This document shows positions 35,645 through 44,523 of a stretch of 64,000 nt of DNA, one piece after another. A model generated the notes under the pieces. The model was not told where the DNA came from and searched no databases. It was given only the letters and a program-made list of their open reading frames with translations. This DNA is from Gammaproteobacteria bacterium (lineage in GTDB: Bacteria > Pseudomonadota > Gammaproteobacteria > Steroidobacterales > XN24), in assembly GCA_020341735.1 (NCBI GenBank), contig CP070833.1:2066707-2130706 (forward strand), given 5' to 3'. Within the stretch, counting starts at the first letter, position 1, and every line of letters begins with the position of its first letter. The position numbers and the translations under genes were made by a program.

Positions 35645-36278
35645 AACCAGTCTCCTTCAGTTTCTCGAGGCTTAGACCGCGGGACGAATCGTCGCCCAGC
35701 AGCCGCTCGAGATATCGGGCCACGATATCGACCTCGACGTTGACGGGAACTCCTTCCATCCACTCGTCAAGGGTCGTGACCTCCAGGGTGTGCGGCACGA
35801 TATTGACCCCGAACCTGTCTCCCGACACATCATTCACTGTAAGGCTCACGCCGTCCAGGCAAACAGAGCCCTTGCGGGCCACATAACGCGACAATTCGCC
35901 AGGTACGCGGATCCCGAAACGGATAGAACGGGCGTCGTCCCGCCGATCCAGGACTTCTCCGATGCCATCGACATGGCCGGTCACCAGGTGTCCGCCCAAA
36001 GGCGTCGCCAAGGTCAGCGCCTTCTCGAGATTGACTCGCCCGCCAGGCTTGTATCGCCCAAGGGTTGTATGATCCAGCGTCTCGCGAGAGACATCGGCGC
36101 TGAAGCCGTTCTCATCCAACTCGATCGCGGTCAGACAGACACCGCCCACCGAGATGCTGTCTCCGACAGTGCCACAAGCGGCGCCCAGCTCGGGACAGCG
36201 CACAGCGAGGCGAACGTCGCCGCCGCGTGGCGTCAGCGCTTCTATGGTCCCGGTTGTCTGCACGATTCCTGTAAACAT
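35628..36278 (-). CDS. ribC: Riboflavin synthase alpha subunit
   Basis: A 216-residue enzyme that dismutates two lumazines into riboflavin. Its two similar lumazine-binding halves are visible: MFTGIVQTTGTIEALTP with D-S-I-S-V-G-G-V-C-L-T at the front, and G-H-V-D-G-I-G-E followed by KGSVCLDGVSLTVNDV in the second. The ATG at 36278 overlaps the ribD stop; a TTG one codon upstream is less likely. It is called ribE in some species. The 3' end overlaps ribBX by 17 bases. Confidence 0.96.
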   Translation of the reverse strand: MFTGIVQTTGTIEALTPRGGDVRLAVRCPELGAACGTVGDSISVGGVCLTAIELDENGFSADVSRETLDHTTLGRYKPGGRVNLEKALTLATPLGGHLVTGHVDGIGEVLDRRDDARSIRFGIRVPGELSRYVARKGSVCLDGVSLTVNDVSGDRFGVNIVPHTLEVTTLDEWMEGVPVNVEVDIVARYLERLLGDDSSRGLSLEKLKETGFAESH

Positions 36279-37396
36279 CAATCAGCCCTTGCGCCTTTCC
36301 GGGGAAGAGCCCGCACACGCAGGTCGGGTCCCACGGATCGGACCTCGACAAACTCCAATTGTACCTTGTCCGCCATCTTTTCCAGACCCGGCAGATCGAA
36401 CATCCCTCTGGCTGCAGAGCCCAACAGGCTTGGCGCCAGATAAAACACAAACTGGTCGACCAGGCCCTCGCGAACAAACGAGCCCGCCAGGCAGGGTCCG
36501 GCCTCAACCAGAACGTCGTTACACTCACGCTCGCCCAGCTCGAAAAGAAGCCTTTCGAGATCAACCCTTCTGTCGCTACCCGGAAAGCTGAGGATCCCTG
36601 CACCGGCAGCCATCAGTGCATCTGCTGACGGGCTTGCCCCGTCTCCGGCGCATACGATCAAAGTGTTCCCGGGCAGGCTGAGCACGCGCGCCGAGGGCGG
36701 CGTCCTCAATCGGCTGTCGATGAGCACCCGGAGCGGCTGTCTGCCCCCGGTTTCATATTTTTCAGATCGCACGTTAAGGGACGGGTCATCCGCGAGGACC
36801 GTGCCTGCCCCTGTCAGTACAGCGGAGCTCTCGGCACGAAGCCGCTGGACATCTTCGCGAGCGTCGATCGAAGTGACCCACTGGCTTTCTCCGCTCGCCA
36901 TTGCGGTGCGACCGTCCAGACTGGCGCCCAGCTTGATCGTGACCCGCGGACGGCCCCGGGTCATGCGGCTGACGAACCCCGCATTCAGCGTCGTAGCCTC
37001 GTCGGCAAGCAGACCGGTCTCGACCTGGACACCGGCCTTCTCGAGGATGTGCTTCCCATTGCCGCCGACCCTCGGGTTCGGGTCTTGCATTGCTATCACG
37101 ACGCGAGACACGCCTGCCTGCACCAGCACCGGGGCACAGGGCCCGGTGCGGCCTGTATGACTGCAGGGCTCCAGCGTCACGTAGACAGTGCTTCCGGACG
37201 CTTGCGCGGCGGCGCATTGCAAAGCCTCGATCTCCGCATGAGCATCGCCGGCACGTCGATGCCAGCCCTCGCCTACAACCTGTCCTTCCCGGACGATGAC
37301 ACAGCCGACGCGTGGATTGGGATCTGCCGAGTATTTGCCGCGCTCCGCCAGGGCGAGTGCTCTCGCCATATGACGGTGATCAACCGGATCGAACAT
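36278..37396 (-). CDS. ribD: Bifunctional pyrimidine deaminase/reductase
   Basis: A 372-residue fusion for two early riboflavin steps. The N-terminal deaminase has the zinc motif H-A-E (GDAHAEIEAL) and PCSHTGRTGPC; the C-terminal NADPH-dependent reductase carries KLGASLDGRTA, GAGTVLADDPSLNVR and the VEAGPCLAGSF segment. It lies six bases after nrdR, the usual nrdR-ribD order. No FMN riboswitch could fit in that gap, and I see none upstream of nrdR. Confidence 0.96.
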   Translation of the reverse strand: MFDPVDHRHMARALALAERGKYSADPNPRVGCVIVREGQVVGEGWHRRAGDAHAEIEALQCAAAQASGSTVYVTLEPCSHTGRTGPCAPVLVQAGVSRVVIAMQDPNPRVGGNGKHILEKAGVQVETGLLADEATTLNAGFVSRMTRGRPRVTIKLGASLDGRTAMASGESQWVTSIDAREDVQRLRAESSAVLTGAGTVLADDPSLNVRSEKYETGGRQPLRVLIDSRLRTPPSARVLSLPGNTLIVCAGDGASPSADALMAAGAGILSFPGSDRRVDLERLLFELGERECNDVLVEAGPCLAGSFVREGLVDQFVFYLAPSLLGSAARGMFDLPGLEKMADKVQLEFVEVRSVGPDLRVRALPRKGARAD

Positions 37397-37402
37397 GACC
37401 CC

Positions 37403-37900
37403 TCAATCCCCATCACGCAGCAGTGACATCTGCTCGCGGCTGTCGGCGGCGGACTCCTGCAGTCGCTCTACCTCTTCGCGGAATTCGACCACGTCCTGGA
37501 ACCTTCTGTATACGGACGCGAAGCGTACATACGCAACTTCGTCGAGCTCTCGCAGTTCATCCATTACCAGATCGCCGACAAACCGGGCCGGTATTTCCCG
37601 CTCGCCCGTGGTGCGCAGGCGGTGAACGATCCGCGCCAGCGCTGCCTCGATCTGTTCGGCGCTCACTGGGCGCTTCTCTAATGCTCGGGTAATCCCTGCC
37701 CGCAGTTTTTCTTCGTCGAAGGGTTCGCGGCGATCGTCGCTCTTTATCAGGCGCGGCATGACGAGCTCAGCGGATTCGAATGTCGTGAATCTTTCGCTGC
37801 AGTCCAGGCACTCACGTCGTCTGCGCACCTGGCGGCCCTCTCCTGCCAGCCGGGAGTCTATTACCTTGGTTTCAGGATGGCCGCAGAATGGACAGTACAC
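37403..37900 (-). CDS. nrdR: Transcriptional repressor NrdR
   Basis: A 165-residue nucleotide-sensing repressor of ribonucleotide reductase genes. The N-terminal zinc ribbon is C-P-F-C at residues 3-6 with the second pair in C-L-D-C, then the basic R-R-R-R-E-C stretch; the ATP-cone domain follows from about residue 48 ([18 protein letters not shown]). It is 18 bases downstream of glyA and six bases before ribD, which is the standard glyA-nrdR-ribD gene order. Confidence 0.96.
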   Translation of the reverse strand: MYCPFCGHPETKVIDSRLAGEGRQVRRRRECLDCSERFTTFESAELVMPRLIKSDDRREPFDEEKLRAGITRALEKRPVSAEQIEAALARIVHRLRTTGEREIPARFVGDLVMDELRELDEVAYVRFASVYRRFQDVVEFREEVERLQESAADSREQMSLLRDGD

Positions 37901-37918
37901 GGCTTCAGTCCGGTCGTA

Positions 37919-39175
37919 TCAGCCGGGATAGACCGGAAACCGGCCGCAAAGGTCCAATACCTGGCCCCGGACGCGTTCGATACACGCCTCGTTCTCGACG
38001 TCATCGAGCACATCCGCGATCCAGCCTGCAAGCATGTGGCACTCTTCTTCCCCGAACCCCCGAGTCGTGATCGCGGGAGTGCCCATCCTGAGTCCGCTGG
38101 TGACGAACGGCGAGCGCGGATCATTGGGTACCGCATTCTTGTTCACGGTTATGTAGGCGCGGCCGAGAGCCGCATCGGCGTCCTTTCCCGTAATGTCCTT
38201 GTCGATCAGATCGACGAGGAACAGATGGTTGTCGGTCCCGCCGGATACGATCTTGTAGCCCCGACCCATCAATGTATCGGCCATCATCCGCGCATTGGCG
38301 ACCACCTGCTCCTGATATGACTTGAACCCGGGCTCGAGTGCCTCTTTGAACGCCACGGCCTTGGCCGCAATGACGTGCATCAGTGGACCGCCCTGGGTAC
38401 CGGGGAAGACAAGGGAATTGAACTTGCGCGTCAGTTCGTCGTTCTCGCGGGCGAGGATGAGGCCGCCTCGCGGACCTCGGAGCGTCTTGTGTGTGGTCGT
38501 CGTCACGACATCGGCGAACGGCACCGGATTCGGATAGACTCCGGCCGCAATCAATCCCGCAACGTGGGCGATATCGGCCATCAGGTAAGCGCCGACGCTA
38601 TCGGAGATGGCTCGGAAGCGCTCCCAGTCCACGACCCGTGAGTATGCTGAGAAGCCAGCGATAATAAGACGCGGTTTGTGCTCTCTGGCCAGAGACTCGA
38701 CCTGGTCATAATCGATCTCTTCGCCAGTCTCGGTAAGGCCATACTGATGAGCCTGATAGAAGCGGCCCGAGAAATTCGGCTTGGCCCCGTGGGTAAGGTG
38801 CCCTCCATGCGCCAGGCTCATGCCGAGAATGCTGTCACCAGGCTTGAGCAGGGCGGCAAAGACGGCCACATTGGCTTGACTTCCCGAGTGAGGCTGGACA
38901 TTGGCATAGTCGGCCCCGAAGAGCTGTTTGGCGCGGGAGATGGCCAGGTCTTCGGCAATATCGACATTCTCGCAACCGCCGTAGTATCGCCGGTGGGGAT
39001 AGCCCTCCGCATACTTGTTGGTCAACACGGACCCCTGGGCCTCCAGGACACGCGGACTCGCATAATTCTCGGAAGCAATGAGTTCGACGTGCTCTTCCTG
39101 ACGGCGTCGCTCCGCCCGCATGGCATCGGCCAACTCGTCGTCGTATCCGGCGATGGACATATCGGGGCTGAACAT
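37919..39175 (-). CDS. glyA: Serine hydroxymethyltransferase
   Basis: A 418-residue PLP enzyme that interconverts serine and glycine and loads one-carbon units on tetrahydrofolate. The PLP lysine is Lys230 in [14 protein letters not shown]. Other active-site stretches are [18 protein letters not shown] and [13 protein letters not shown]. The ATG at 39175 has GGAGAG at good distance; the ATG at 39160 would remove only five residues. With Fhs and HutF/HutG elsewhere in the window it is the centre of one-carbon supply. Confidence 0.97.
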   Translation of the reverse strand: MFSPDMSIAGYDDELADAMRAERRRQEEHVELIASENYASPRVLEAQGSVLTNKYAEGYPHRRYYGGCENVDIAEDLAISRAKQLFGADYANVQPHSGSQANVAVFAALLKPGDSILGMSLAHGGHLTHGAKPNFSGRFYQAHQYGLTETGEEIDYDQVESLAREHKPRLIIAGFSAYSRVVDWERFRAISDSVGAYLMADIAHVAGLIAAGVYPNPVPFADVVTTTTHKTLRGPRGGLILARENDELTRKFNSLVFPGTQGGPLMHVIAAKAVAFKEALEPGFKSYQEQVVANARMMADTLMGRGYKIVSGGTDNHLFLVDLIDKDITGKDADAALGRAYITVNKNAVPNDPRSPFVTSGLRMGTPAITTRGFGEEECHMLAGWIADVLDDVENEACIERVRGQVLDLCGRFPVYPG

Positions 39176-39247
39176 GAACAGGCTCTCCGGCACAGTTGAA
39201 ACAGGCGCGCATTGTACCGCAGCGAAGCGCTATGCGGTCCGGCCGGA

Positions 39248-40213
39248 TCAGGTGTTTTCGACCATTTCCTGCACCACCCTCGACCATCCCACGGCGATGT
39301 TTCGGCGGTTGTATCCACCTCCACCCAGAGCGACCAGCCGGCCGTCGGCGAAACGATCCGCAATCTCGCACAGGCTGGCCGCCGCAGTCCCGTGCGCGTC
39401 CTCGGAGAACTGCAGGTGCGTGATCGGGTCTCCGGCGATGCTGTCAGCTCCACACTGCAGGATGATGAATTCGGGGCGCGCGTCAGTCAGATAGGTCTCG
39501 ACCTCACTCCAGGCTGCACGGAATTCCTCGTCACCGGACCCGGGCAACAAGGGGATGTTCAGCTTAGTTCCGACCGCATCACCGTCCCCGGTCTCGTCCC
39601 GGTGCCCCGTGCCCGGGAACAGGAAGCGACCGTCTTCATGGATGTCCGCAACAAGCACGTCGGGATCGTCTGCAAAACCGTAGAACACCCCGTCTCCGTG
39701 ATGTGCATCGATATCTACGTAGGCAATCCGGCGGATTCCGTGCCGCTTCCGGAGTGCCTCGATGAGTACGGCGCAGTCATTGAAGACACAGAATCCGGAC
39801 GTCCGGACGCGGGCCGCATGATGCAGGCCGGCTATCGGTACGAACGCCCGCCGGCACTGACCGCGCATGACCATTTCTCCGGCGCGGAGAGTTGTTCCGA
39901 CCACAGACCTCGCGGCATCGAAAATACCCGGGAATGCGGGCGTGTCGCCGAAATCCAGAAACCCTTCACCCGCCATGGACATCTGCTCGACGAATTCCAC
40001 GTGGTGGGGCGAGTGGAATAGCTCGACGTCTGCCCGGGTTGCATCCTCCGGGCCCTCCAGGGTCACTTTTCCGGGTAGACCGCGCTCGTCCAGACCGCGC
40101 AGGAACACAGCCTGGCGATCGGGGCCGAAAGGATGCCCTTCTCCGAACCCATACCGGGCGATCGCATCCCCGGCCAGAACGGTGACGGGTGGGTTTTTGC
40201 CTTGATGACTCAT
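39248..40213 (-). CDS. Histone-deacetylase-fold (AcuC-like) deacetylase
   Basis: A 321-residue zinc amidohydrolase of the class II HDAC / AcuC / acetylpolyamine amidohydrolase fold. Active-site signs are A-G-L-H-H-A (catalytic His pair), the zinc motif DIDAHHGDGVFYGF with Asp and His ligands, a second aspartate in QCGADSIAGDP, and the C-terminal G-G-G-G-Y motif. The substrate could be acetyl-lysine on a protein, an acetylpolyamine or another acylamide. It is 72 bases upstream of glyA on the same strand and divergent from ettA. A TATGAT lies in its upstream region. Confidence 0.85.
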   Translation of the reverse strand: MSHQGKNPPVTVLAGDAIARYGFGEGHPFGPDRQAVFLRGLDERGLPGKVTLEGPEDATRADVELFHSPHHVEFVEQMSMAGEGFLDFGDTPAFPGIFDAARSVVGTTLRAGEMVMRGQCRRAFVPIAGLHHAARVRTSGFCVFNDCAVLIEALRKRHGIRRIAYVDIDAHHGDGVFYGFADDPDVLVADIHEDGRFLFPGTGHRDETGDGDAVGTKLNIPLLPGSGDEEFRAAWSEVETYLTDARPEFIILQCGADSIAGDPITHLQFSEDAHGTAAASLCEIADRFADGRLVALGGGGYNRRNIAVGWSRVVQEMVENT

Positions 40214-40324
40214 CGTGGCTGGAATCTATCATAGTGGCACTGACTGGGGTCGGCTATGGTGCTGCAGGCGCGCTTGCCGGATAATCTGCGGCCCCTCACG
40301 CACCCACAGGTTCGCAGCCAGGAA

Positions 40325-41992
40325 ATGGCCCAGTTCATCTACACCATGAATCGTGTCGCCAAGATCGTGCCGCCGAAGCGGCAGATCATCCGCGACATAT
40401 CACTGTCCTTCTTTCCGGGAGCCAAAATCGGCGTGCTGGGCCTGAACGGGGCCGGCAAGTCGACCCTGTTGCGGATCATGGCGGGGATCGACACGGAGAT
40501 CGAAGGCGAAGCACGTGCGCAACCAGGCATCAAGATCGGCTATCTGTCCCAGGAGCCGAAACTGGATCCCGCGAAAGACGTGCGCGGCAATGTGGAAGAA
40601 GGCGTCGCTGAAGTCAGGACCGCCCAGGCGCGGCTGGAAGAGGTCTATGCGGCCTATGCCGAACCGGACGCAGACTTTGACAAGCTCGCCGAGGAGCAGG
40701 CTCGTCTGGAAAACATCATCCAGGCATCCGACGGCCACAGCCTGGATCGTACCCTCGAGATGGCGGCGGACGCTCTGCGCCTGCCGCCGTGGGATGCGGC
40801 CGTCGACCAGCTATCTGGAGGCGAGAGACGTCGGGTCGCATTGTGCCGACTGATCTTGTCCCGGCCGGACATGCTGCTGCTTGACGAGCCCACCAATCAC
40901 CTGGATGCGGAATCGGTGGCCTGGCTTGAGCACTTCCTGGACGACTACCCGGGCACCGTCATCGCCGTAACTCACGATCGCTACTTCCTGGACAACGTAG
41001 CCGGCTGGATACTCGAACTGGATCGGGGATTCGGCATTCCCTGGGAAGGCAATTACACATCCTGGCTGGAGCAGAAAGAACAGCGACTCGAGATGGAGGA
41101 AAAGCAGGAAGCAGCCCGGGTCAAGACGATGAAACGCGAGCTCGAGTGGGTCCGCTCGAATCCGAAGGGGCGCCACGCCAAGGCCAAGGCCCGCCTGCAG
41201 CGATTCGAGGAACTCTCATCCCGCGATTACCAGAAGCGCAACGAGACGAACGAAATCTATATTCCGCCGGGACCGCGCCTGGGCGATCTGGTGGTAGAGG
41301 CGAACGGTCTGCGCAAGTCTTTTGGCGACAAGATTCTGTTCGACGATCTGTCATTCACCCTGCCACCAGGGGGGATCGTAGGCGTCATCGGTCCCAATGG
41401 CGCGGGCAAGACGACGCTCTTCCGTATCATTGCGGGTCAGGAAAATCCTGATGATGGCGCTGTCCGGTTGGGTGAGACTGTCCAGCTGGCCTACGTGGAC
41501 CAGAGCCGCGACTCTCTGGATGGCACGAAAACGGTGTGGGAGGAAATCTCCAACGGTCAGGACATGATCCGCGTCGGCAATTACGAGACACCTTCGCGCG
41601 CCTACGTCGGTCGCTTTAATTTCAAGGGCACGACGCAACAACAGCGGGTGGGCGATCTCTCCGGCGGCGAGAGAAACAGGGTTCATCTGGCGAAGCTGCT
41701 GAGGTCTGGTGGCAATTTGCTGCTGCTGGACGAACCGACGAATGACCTGGACGTCGAGACGCTCCGGGCACTCGAGGAAGCTTTGCTGAATTTTCCCGGG
41801 TGCGCGGTCGTGATCTCGCACGATCGCTGGTTTCTCGATCGTATCGCAACCCATATCCTCGCCTTCGAGGGCGATAGCGAGGTCGTGTGGTTCGAGGGAA
41901 ATTATGCTGACTACGAGCAAGACCTGAAGCGGCGCAAGGGAGATGACGCCCTCCAGCCGCATAGAATCCGGTATCGGCGCCTCAAGGGCTGA
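40325..41992 (+). CDS. ettA: Energy-dependent translational throttle protein EttA
   Basis: A 555-residue ABC-F protein, the same length as E. coli EttA, that binds the ribosomal E site and gates the first peptide bond according to ATP/ADP. Two ABC cassettes are complete: Walker [10 protein letters not shown] and GPNGAGKTT, signatures [11 protein letters not shown] and [11 protein letters not shown], and Walker [12 protein letters not shown] and [11 protein letters not shown]. The P-site-tRNA interaction motif region is between the cassettes (rich in K/R, about residues 250-300). ATG 40325 ([20 protein letters not shown]) is the family start; upstream frame is spurious. Confidence 0.97.
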   Translation: MAQFIYTMNRVAKIVPPKRQIIRDISLSFFPGAKIGVLGLNGAGKSTLLRIMAGIDTEIEGEARAQPGIKIGYLSQEPKLDPAKDVRGNVEEGVAEVRTAQARLEEVYAAYAEPDADFDKLAEEQARLENIIQASDGHSLDRTLEMAADALRLPPWDAAVDQLSGGERRRVALCRLILSRPDMLLLDEPTNHLDAESVAWLEHFLDDYPGTVIAVTHDRYFLDNVAGWILELDRGFGIPWEGNYTSWLEQKEQRLEMEEKQEAARVKTMKRELEWVRSNPKGRHAKAKARLQRFEELSSRDYQKRNETNEIYIPPGPRLGDLVVEANGLRKSFGDKILFDDLSFTLPPGGIVGVIGPNGAGKTTLFRIIAGQENPDDGAVRLGETVQLAYVDQSRDSLDGTKTVWEEISNGQDMIRVGNYETPSRAYVGRFNFKGTTQQQRVGDLSGGERNRVHLAKLLRSGGNLLLLDEPTNDLDVETLRALEEALLNFPGCAVVISHDRWFLDRIATHILAFEGDSEVVWFEGNYADYEQDLKRRKGDDALQPHRIRYRRLKG

Positions 41993-42730
41993 TCAGGTGC
42001 GGGCCGAGAGGTACTTCTCCCTACGGATCGACTTGATGCCCAACCCGGCTTCTTTCAGCAGAGCGGCAGCTTCGTCGACCATGCCGGGGTTACCGCACAG
42101 GTAGGCGATATCGGTTTCTGAATCGACGCCGAGGTCCGCCAGTCTCGCCTGCACGTATCCTTTGACTTCCCATGCGGAAGACGACTCTGGTGGTCGTCGA
42201 CTGTAGCAGGCGTGGAAATTGAAATTCTCGAATTCTTCCGCGACCTCACGAAATTCAGTGCCGTAGAGCAATTCGTCGGGACCGCGCACGCCGAGCAGGA
42301 GATCGACCCGATAGTCACCGCTCTCCAGCAAGTCCCGTAGTCTCGGCAACATTGATCGGTATGGAGTCACTCCGGTACCGGTCGCTACCAGCAGGTAACG
42401 ACAACCGGGATCATCACGCAGCACGAAGCGACCGTACGGGCCACTCGCCTCCACCATGTCGCCAGGCTCGAGGCTCAGTAACTTACCGGTCGCGAAACCG
42501 CCTTCAACAGGGGCCATGGCGATTTCGACAATCTCCGACTCCCCAGGCGGATTGGCCACGCTGTAGCTACGATGAGTGCGTTTGCCGTCTCGTTCCCAGT
42601 GAAGATTGATGAACTGGCCAGCAATGTACTGAAACGGTTCCTGATCGGCACGACGAAATGCGAAGTGCCGCACCGTAGGAGTGATTTCAGAGATCCATTC
42701 CAGGACCAGGGGAAAGGTGTTCCAGGTCAT
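41993..42730 (-). CDS. fpr: Ferredoxin/flavodoxin-NADP reductase
   Basis: A 245-residue FAD enzyme. FAD-binding R-S-Y-S-V-A-N in the N-terminal barrel, the NADP-binding segment VATGTGVTPYRSML and the C-terminal C-G-N-P-G-M-V are all present. The C-terminus is that of the bacterial class with extra residues (K-S-I-R-R-E-K-Y). It probably passes electrons between NADPH and ferredoxin or flavodoxin. The stop abuts that of ettA with no spacing. Its start at 42730 is divergent from the methyltransferase gene. Confidence 0.9.
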   Translation of the reverse strand: MTWNTFPLVLEWISEITPTVRHFAFRRADQEPFQYIAGQFINLHWERDGKRTHRSYSVANPPGESEIVEIAMAPVEGGFATGKLLSLEPGDMVEASGPYGRFVLRDDPGCRYLLVATGTGVTPYRSMLPRLRDLLESGDYRVDLLLGVRGPDELLYGTEFREVAEEFENFNFHACYSRRPPESSSAWEVKGYVQARLADLGVDSETDIAYLCGNPGMVDEAAALLKEAGLGIKSIRREKYLSART

Positions 42731-42845
42731 AGTTCGATTTCCGCGTGCAGGAGGCCTTGTATCACAGCGTTTCGGACCGTAACAGTTTCCGGAGTCAGAC
42801 CGGCATTGCTAGACTGCACACCACGATCTACACCGGAGCCTTACG

Positions 42846-43682
42846 ATGCTTGCCAAATTCCTGATCCTAGTCTCGACTGCCTCAGTAATTCCAGGCGCTC
42901 TGACTGCCGCTTCGGCTACCGAAAACAAATCATCCGCGCCTGCCCTGGAAGCGGCTCTGGCGGCGCCGAACCGTTCTGACGAGAACCGCAGACGGGATGT
43001 CTTTCGGCATCCGGGAGAGACCCTGGAATTCTTCGGTTTCCGGCCGGACATGACCGTCATCGAGCTTTGGGCTGGAGGCGGATGGTACACGGAAATCCTG
43101 GCCCCCGCGCTGCGGGACAGCGGTCGATTGATCGTGACCACTTACGGCGAGACGGACGATCCTGAAGCCTACCGCAGCAGATCTCACCGCATGCTGGCCG
43201 AGAATCTGGCTAAAGCTCCTGAAGTCTATGACCAGGTCGAGGTGCTGACATTCTGGCCACCGGAGGCGGATTCTCTCGGTGAGCCCGCCAGCGCAGATTT
43301 GTTGGTCACCTTCCGCAATATCCACAGTATGACGAGGCGCGGCCAGCAACGAGCGTTCTTCGCCGCAGCCTACGATGTTCTCAAGCCCGGCGGTATTCTG
43401 GGCGTGGTCCAGCACCGCGCACCCGAAGGTGTTGATCCGGTCGACAACGCAGAGACTGGCTACATCCCCCAAAGTTACGTCGTCAGCCTGGCCGAGGACG
43501 CCGGATTCCGGCTGGACGGGACAAGCGAGATCAACGCCAACCCGAAAGATACGAAAGACCATCCTGAAGGTGTGTGGACGCTGCCGCCGCGACTGCGCGG
43601 TAAAGATCCGGACAAGTCCCGCTACATCGCCATCGGTGAGAGCGACCGAATGACGTTACGGTTCGTCAAGCCAGCCGGCTGA
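42846..43682 (+). CDS. Exported SAM-methyltransferase-like protein (COG4798 type)
   Basis: A 278-residue protein with an N-terminal signal peptide (about residues 1-24, probable cleavage near ASA-TE) followed by a class I methyltransferase fold. Motif I is VIELWAGGGWYTEILAP (71-87), and the post-motif segments VLKPGGILGVVQHRA and DAGFRLDG are in order. S-adenosylmethionine is normally cytosolic, so an exported methyltransferase is odd; either the signal is retained as an anchor or the domain binds something else. GGAG precedes ATG 42846. It is followed by the convergent hutG with 37 bases between. Function unknown. Confidence 0.8.
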   Translation: MLAKFLILVSTASVIPGALTAASATENKSSAPALEAALAAPNRSDENRRRDVFRHPGETLEFFGFRPDMTVIELWAGGGWYTEILAPALRDSGRLIVTTYGETDDPEAYRSRSHRMLAENLAKAPEVYDQVEVLTFWPPEADSLGEPASADLLVTFRNIHSMTRRGQQRAFFAAAYDVLKPGGILGVVQHRAPEGVDPVDNAETGYIPQSYVVSLAEDAGFRLDGTSEINANPKDTKDHPEGVWTLPPRLRGKDPDKSRYIAIGESDRMTLRFVKPAG

Positions 43683-43719
43683 TGCGCGTTCAGTCGGGAC
43701 CCGACCTACTGGACCCCGA

Positions 43720-44523
43720 TCAGCTGACTCGGGCGGCCAGTGTCGTGAACACCCTCTGCAGGGCATGGCGCGCGACCCCAAACCGGGGATGCTCCGGTCC
43801 TCCTCCGGGATCGGACTCGTCCATGTAAACACGCTGGCACATCTCGATCTGGATGGACTCCACGCCCTCCATCCGGCCGTAGTGATCCGTAATGTAACCG
43901 CCCTTGTAGGGGTCGTTAACGCTAACCGAGTAGCCCTCGACTTCGAAGCCTGTTTGCAGGCAGCTGCACAACCATCGGCCGCAGGTCTCTCCGTCCCGAT
44001 CGCCGAGATAGATCTCCTGGCTCAATTCGGCGTGTAGCCGGCTGGCGCCACTTCCGACACTGTGCGCGTCCACCAGGACCACCCGACCATGTTCGGCGAT
44101 ACGGGCCTCCAGCAGGCTGCACAGAGCATCGTGGTAAGGCGCGTGGAACGCTTCCCGCAGGCCTGGCGTTTCATCCGCCCCCGGCGGATCCGCAAAAATG
44201 CTCTCACCCTGGAACGTTTCCAGCGGCACGAGCCCGGTCTCGAACCGACCCGGATACAGCGGCCGACCATCCGGTGGCCGATTGAGATCTACCACGAAAC
44301 GACTGTAGACCGCATGGATAATCGTGACGCCCATGTGGGGAAGAAAGTCGTAGAGCCGATGCAGATGCCAGTCGGTCATCGGCTGCTCGCGCATCCTGTC
44401 TGTCGCCAAACGGACGGAAGTGCTCTCCGGCAGCAGCGTACCGGTATGGGGAATACTGACAACCAGAGGAATACCGGGGACCTGGGGACTCTGGATCAAA
44501 TAGGGTTCTGGCGCGACTTTCAC
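43720..44523 (-). CDS. hutG: N-formylglutamate deformylase
   Basis: A 267-residue zinc amidohydrolase, the last step of the five-step histidine pathway: N-formylglutamate to glutamate and formate. The family start LVVSIPHTGTLLPE, the D-W-H-L-H-R-L-Y segment and VVLVDAHSVGSG with YGGYITDHYG-like segment (KGGYITDHYGR) are present. The start is GTG 44523 overlapping the hutF stop (GTGA), so translation is coupled to hutF. Its formate product could be recaptured by Fhs at 58 kb. Confidence 0.92.
   Translation of the reverse strand: MKVAPEPYLIQSPQVPGIPLVVSIPHTGTLLPESTSVRLATDRMREQPMTDWHLHRLYDFLPHMGVTIIHAVYSRFVVDLNRPPDGRPLYPGRFETGLVPLETFQGESIFADPPGADETPGLREAFHAPYHDALCSLLEARIAEHGRVVLVDAHSVGSGASRLHAELSQEIYLGDRDGETCGRWLCSCLQTGFEVEGYSVSVNDPYKGGYITDHYGRMEGVESIQIEMCQRVYMDESDPGGGPEHPRFGVARHALQRVFTTLAARVS

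Noticed and set aside
34175-35743. A 522-codon plus-strand open frame opposite ribH and ribBX
   Set aside because: It is antisense to two well-matched riboflavin genes, has no ribosome site and no protein-like motifs; G+C-rich codon structure explains the open frame.
36278-37918. FMN riboswitch expected before riboflavin genes
   Set aside because: The nrdR-ribD gap is six bases and the glyA-nrdR gap 18; no room and no RFN-like sequence.
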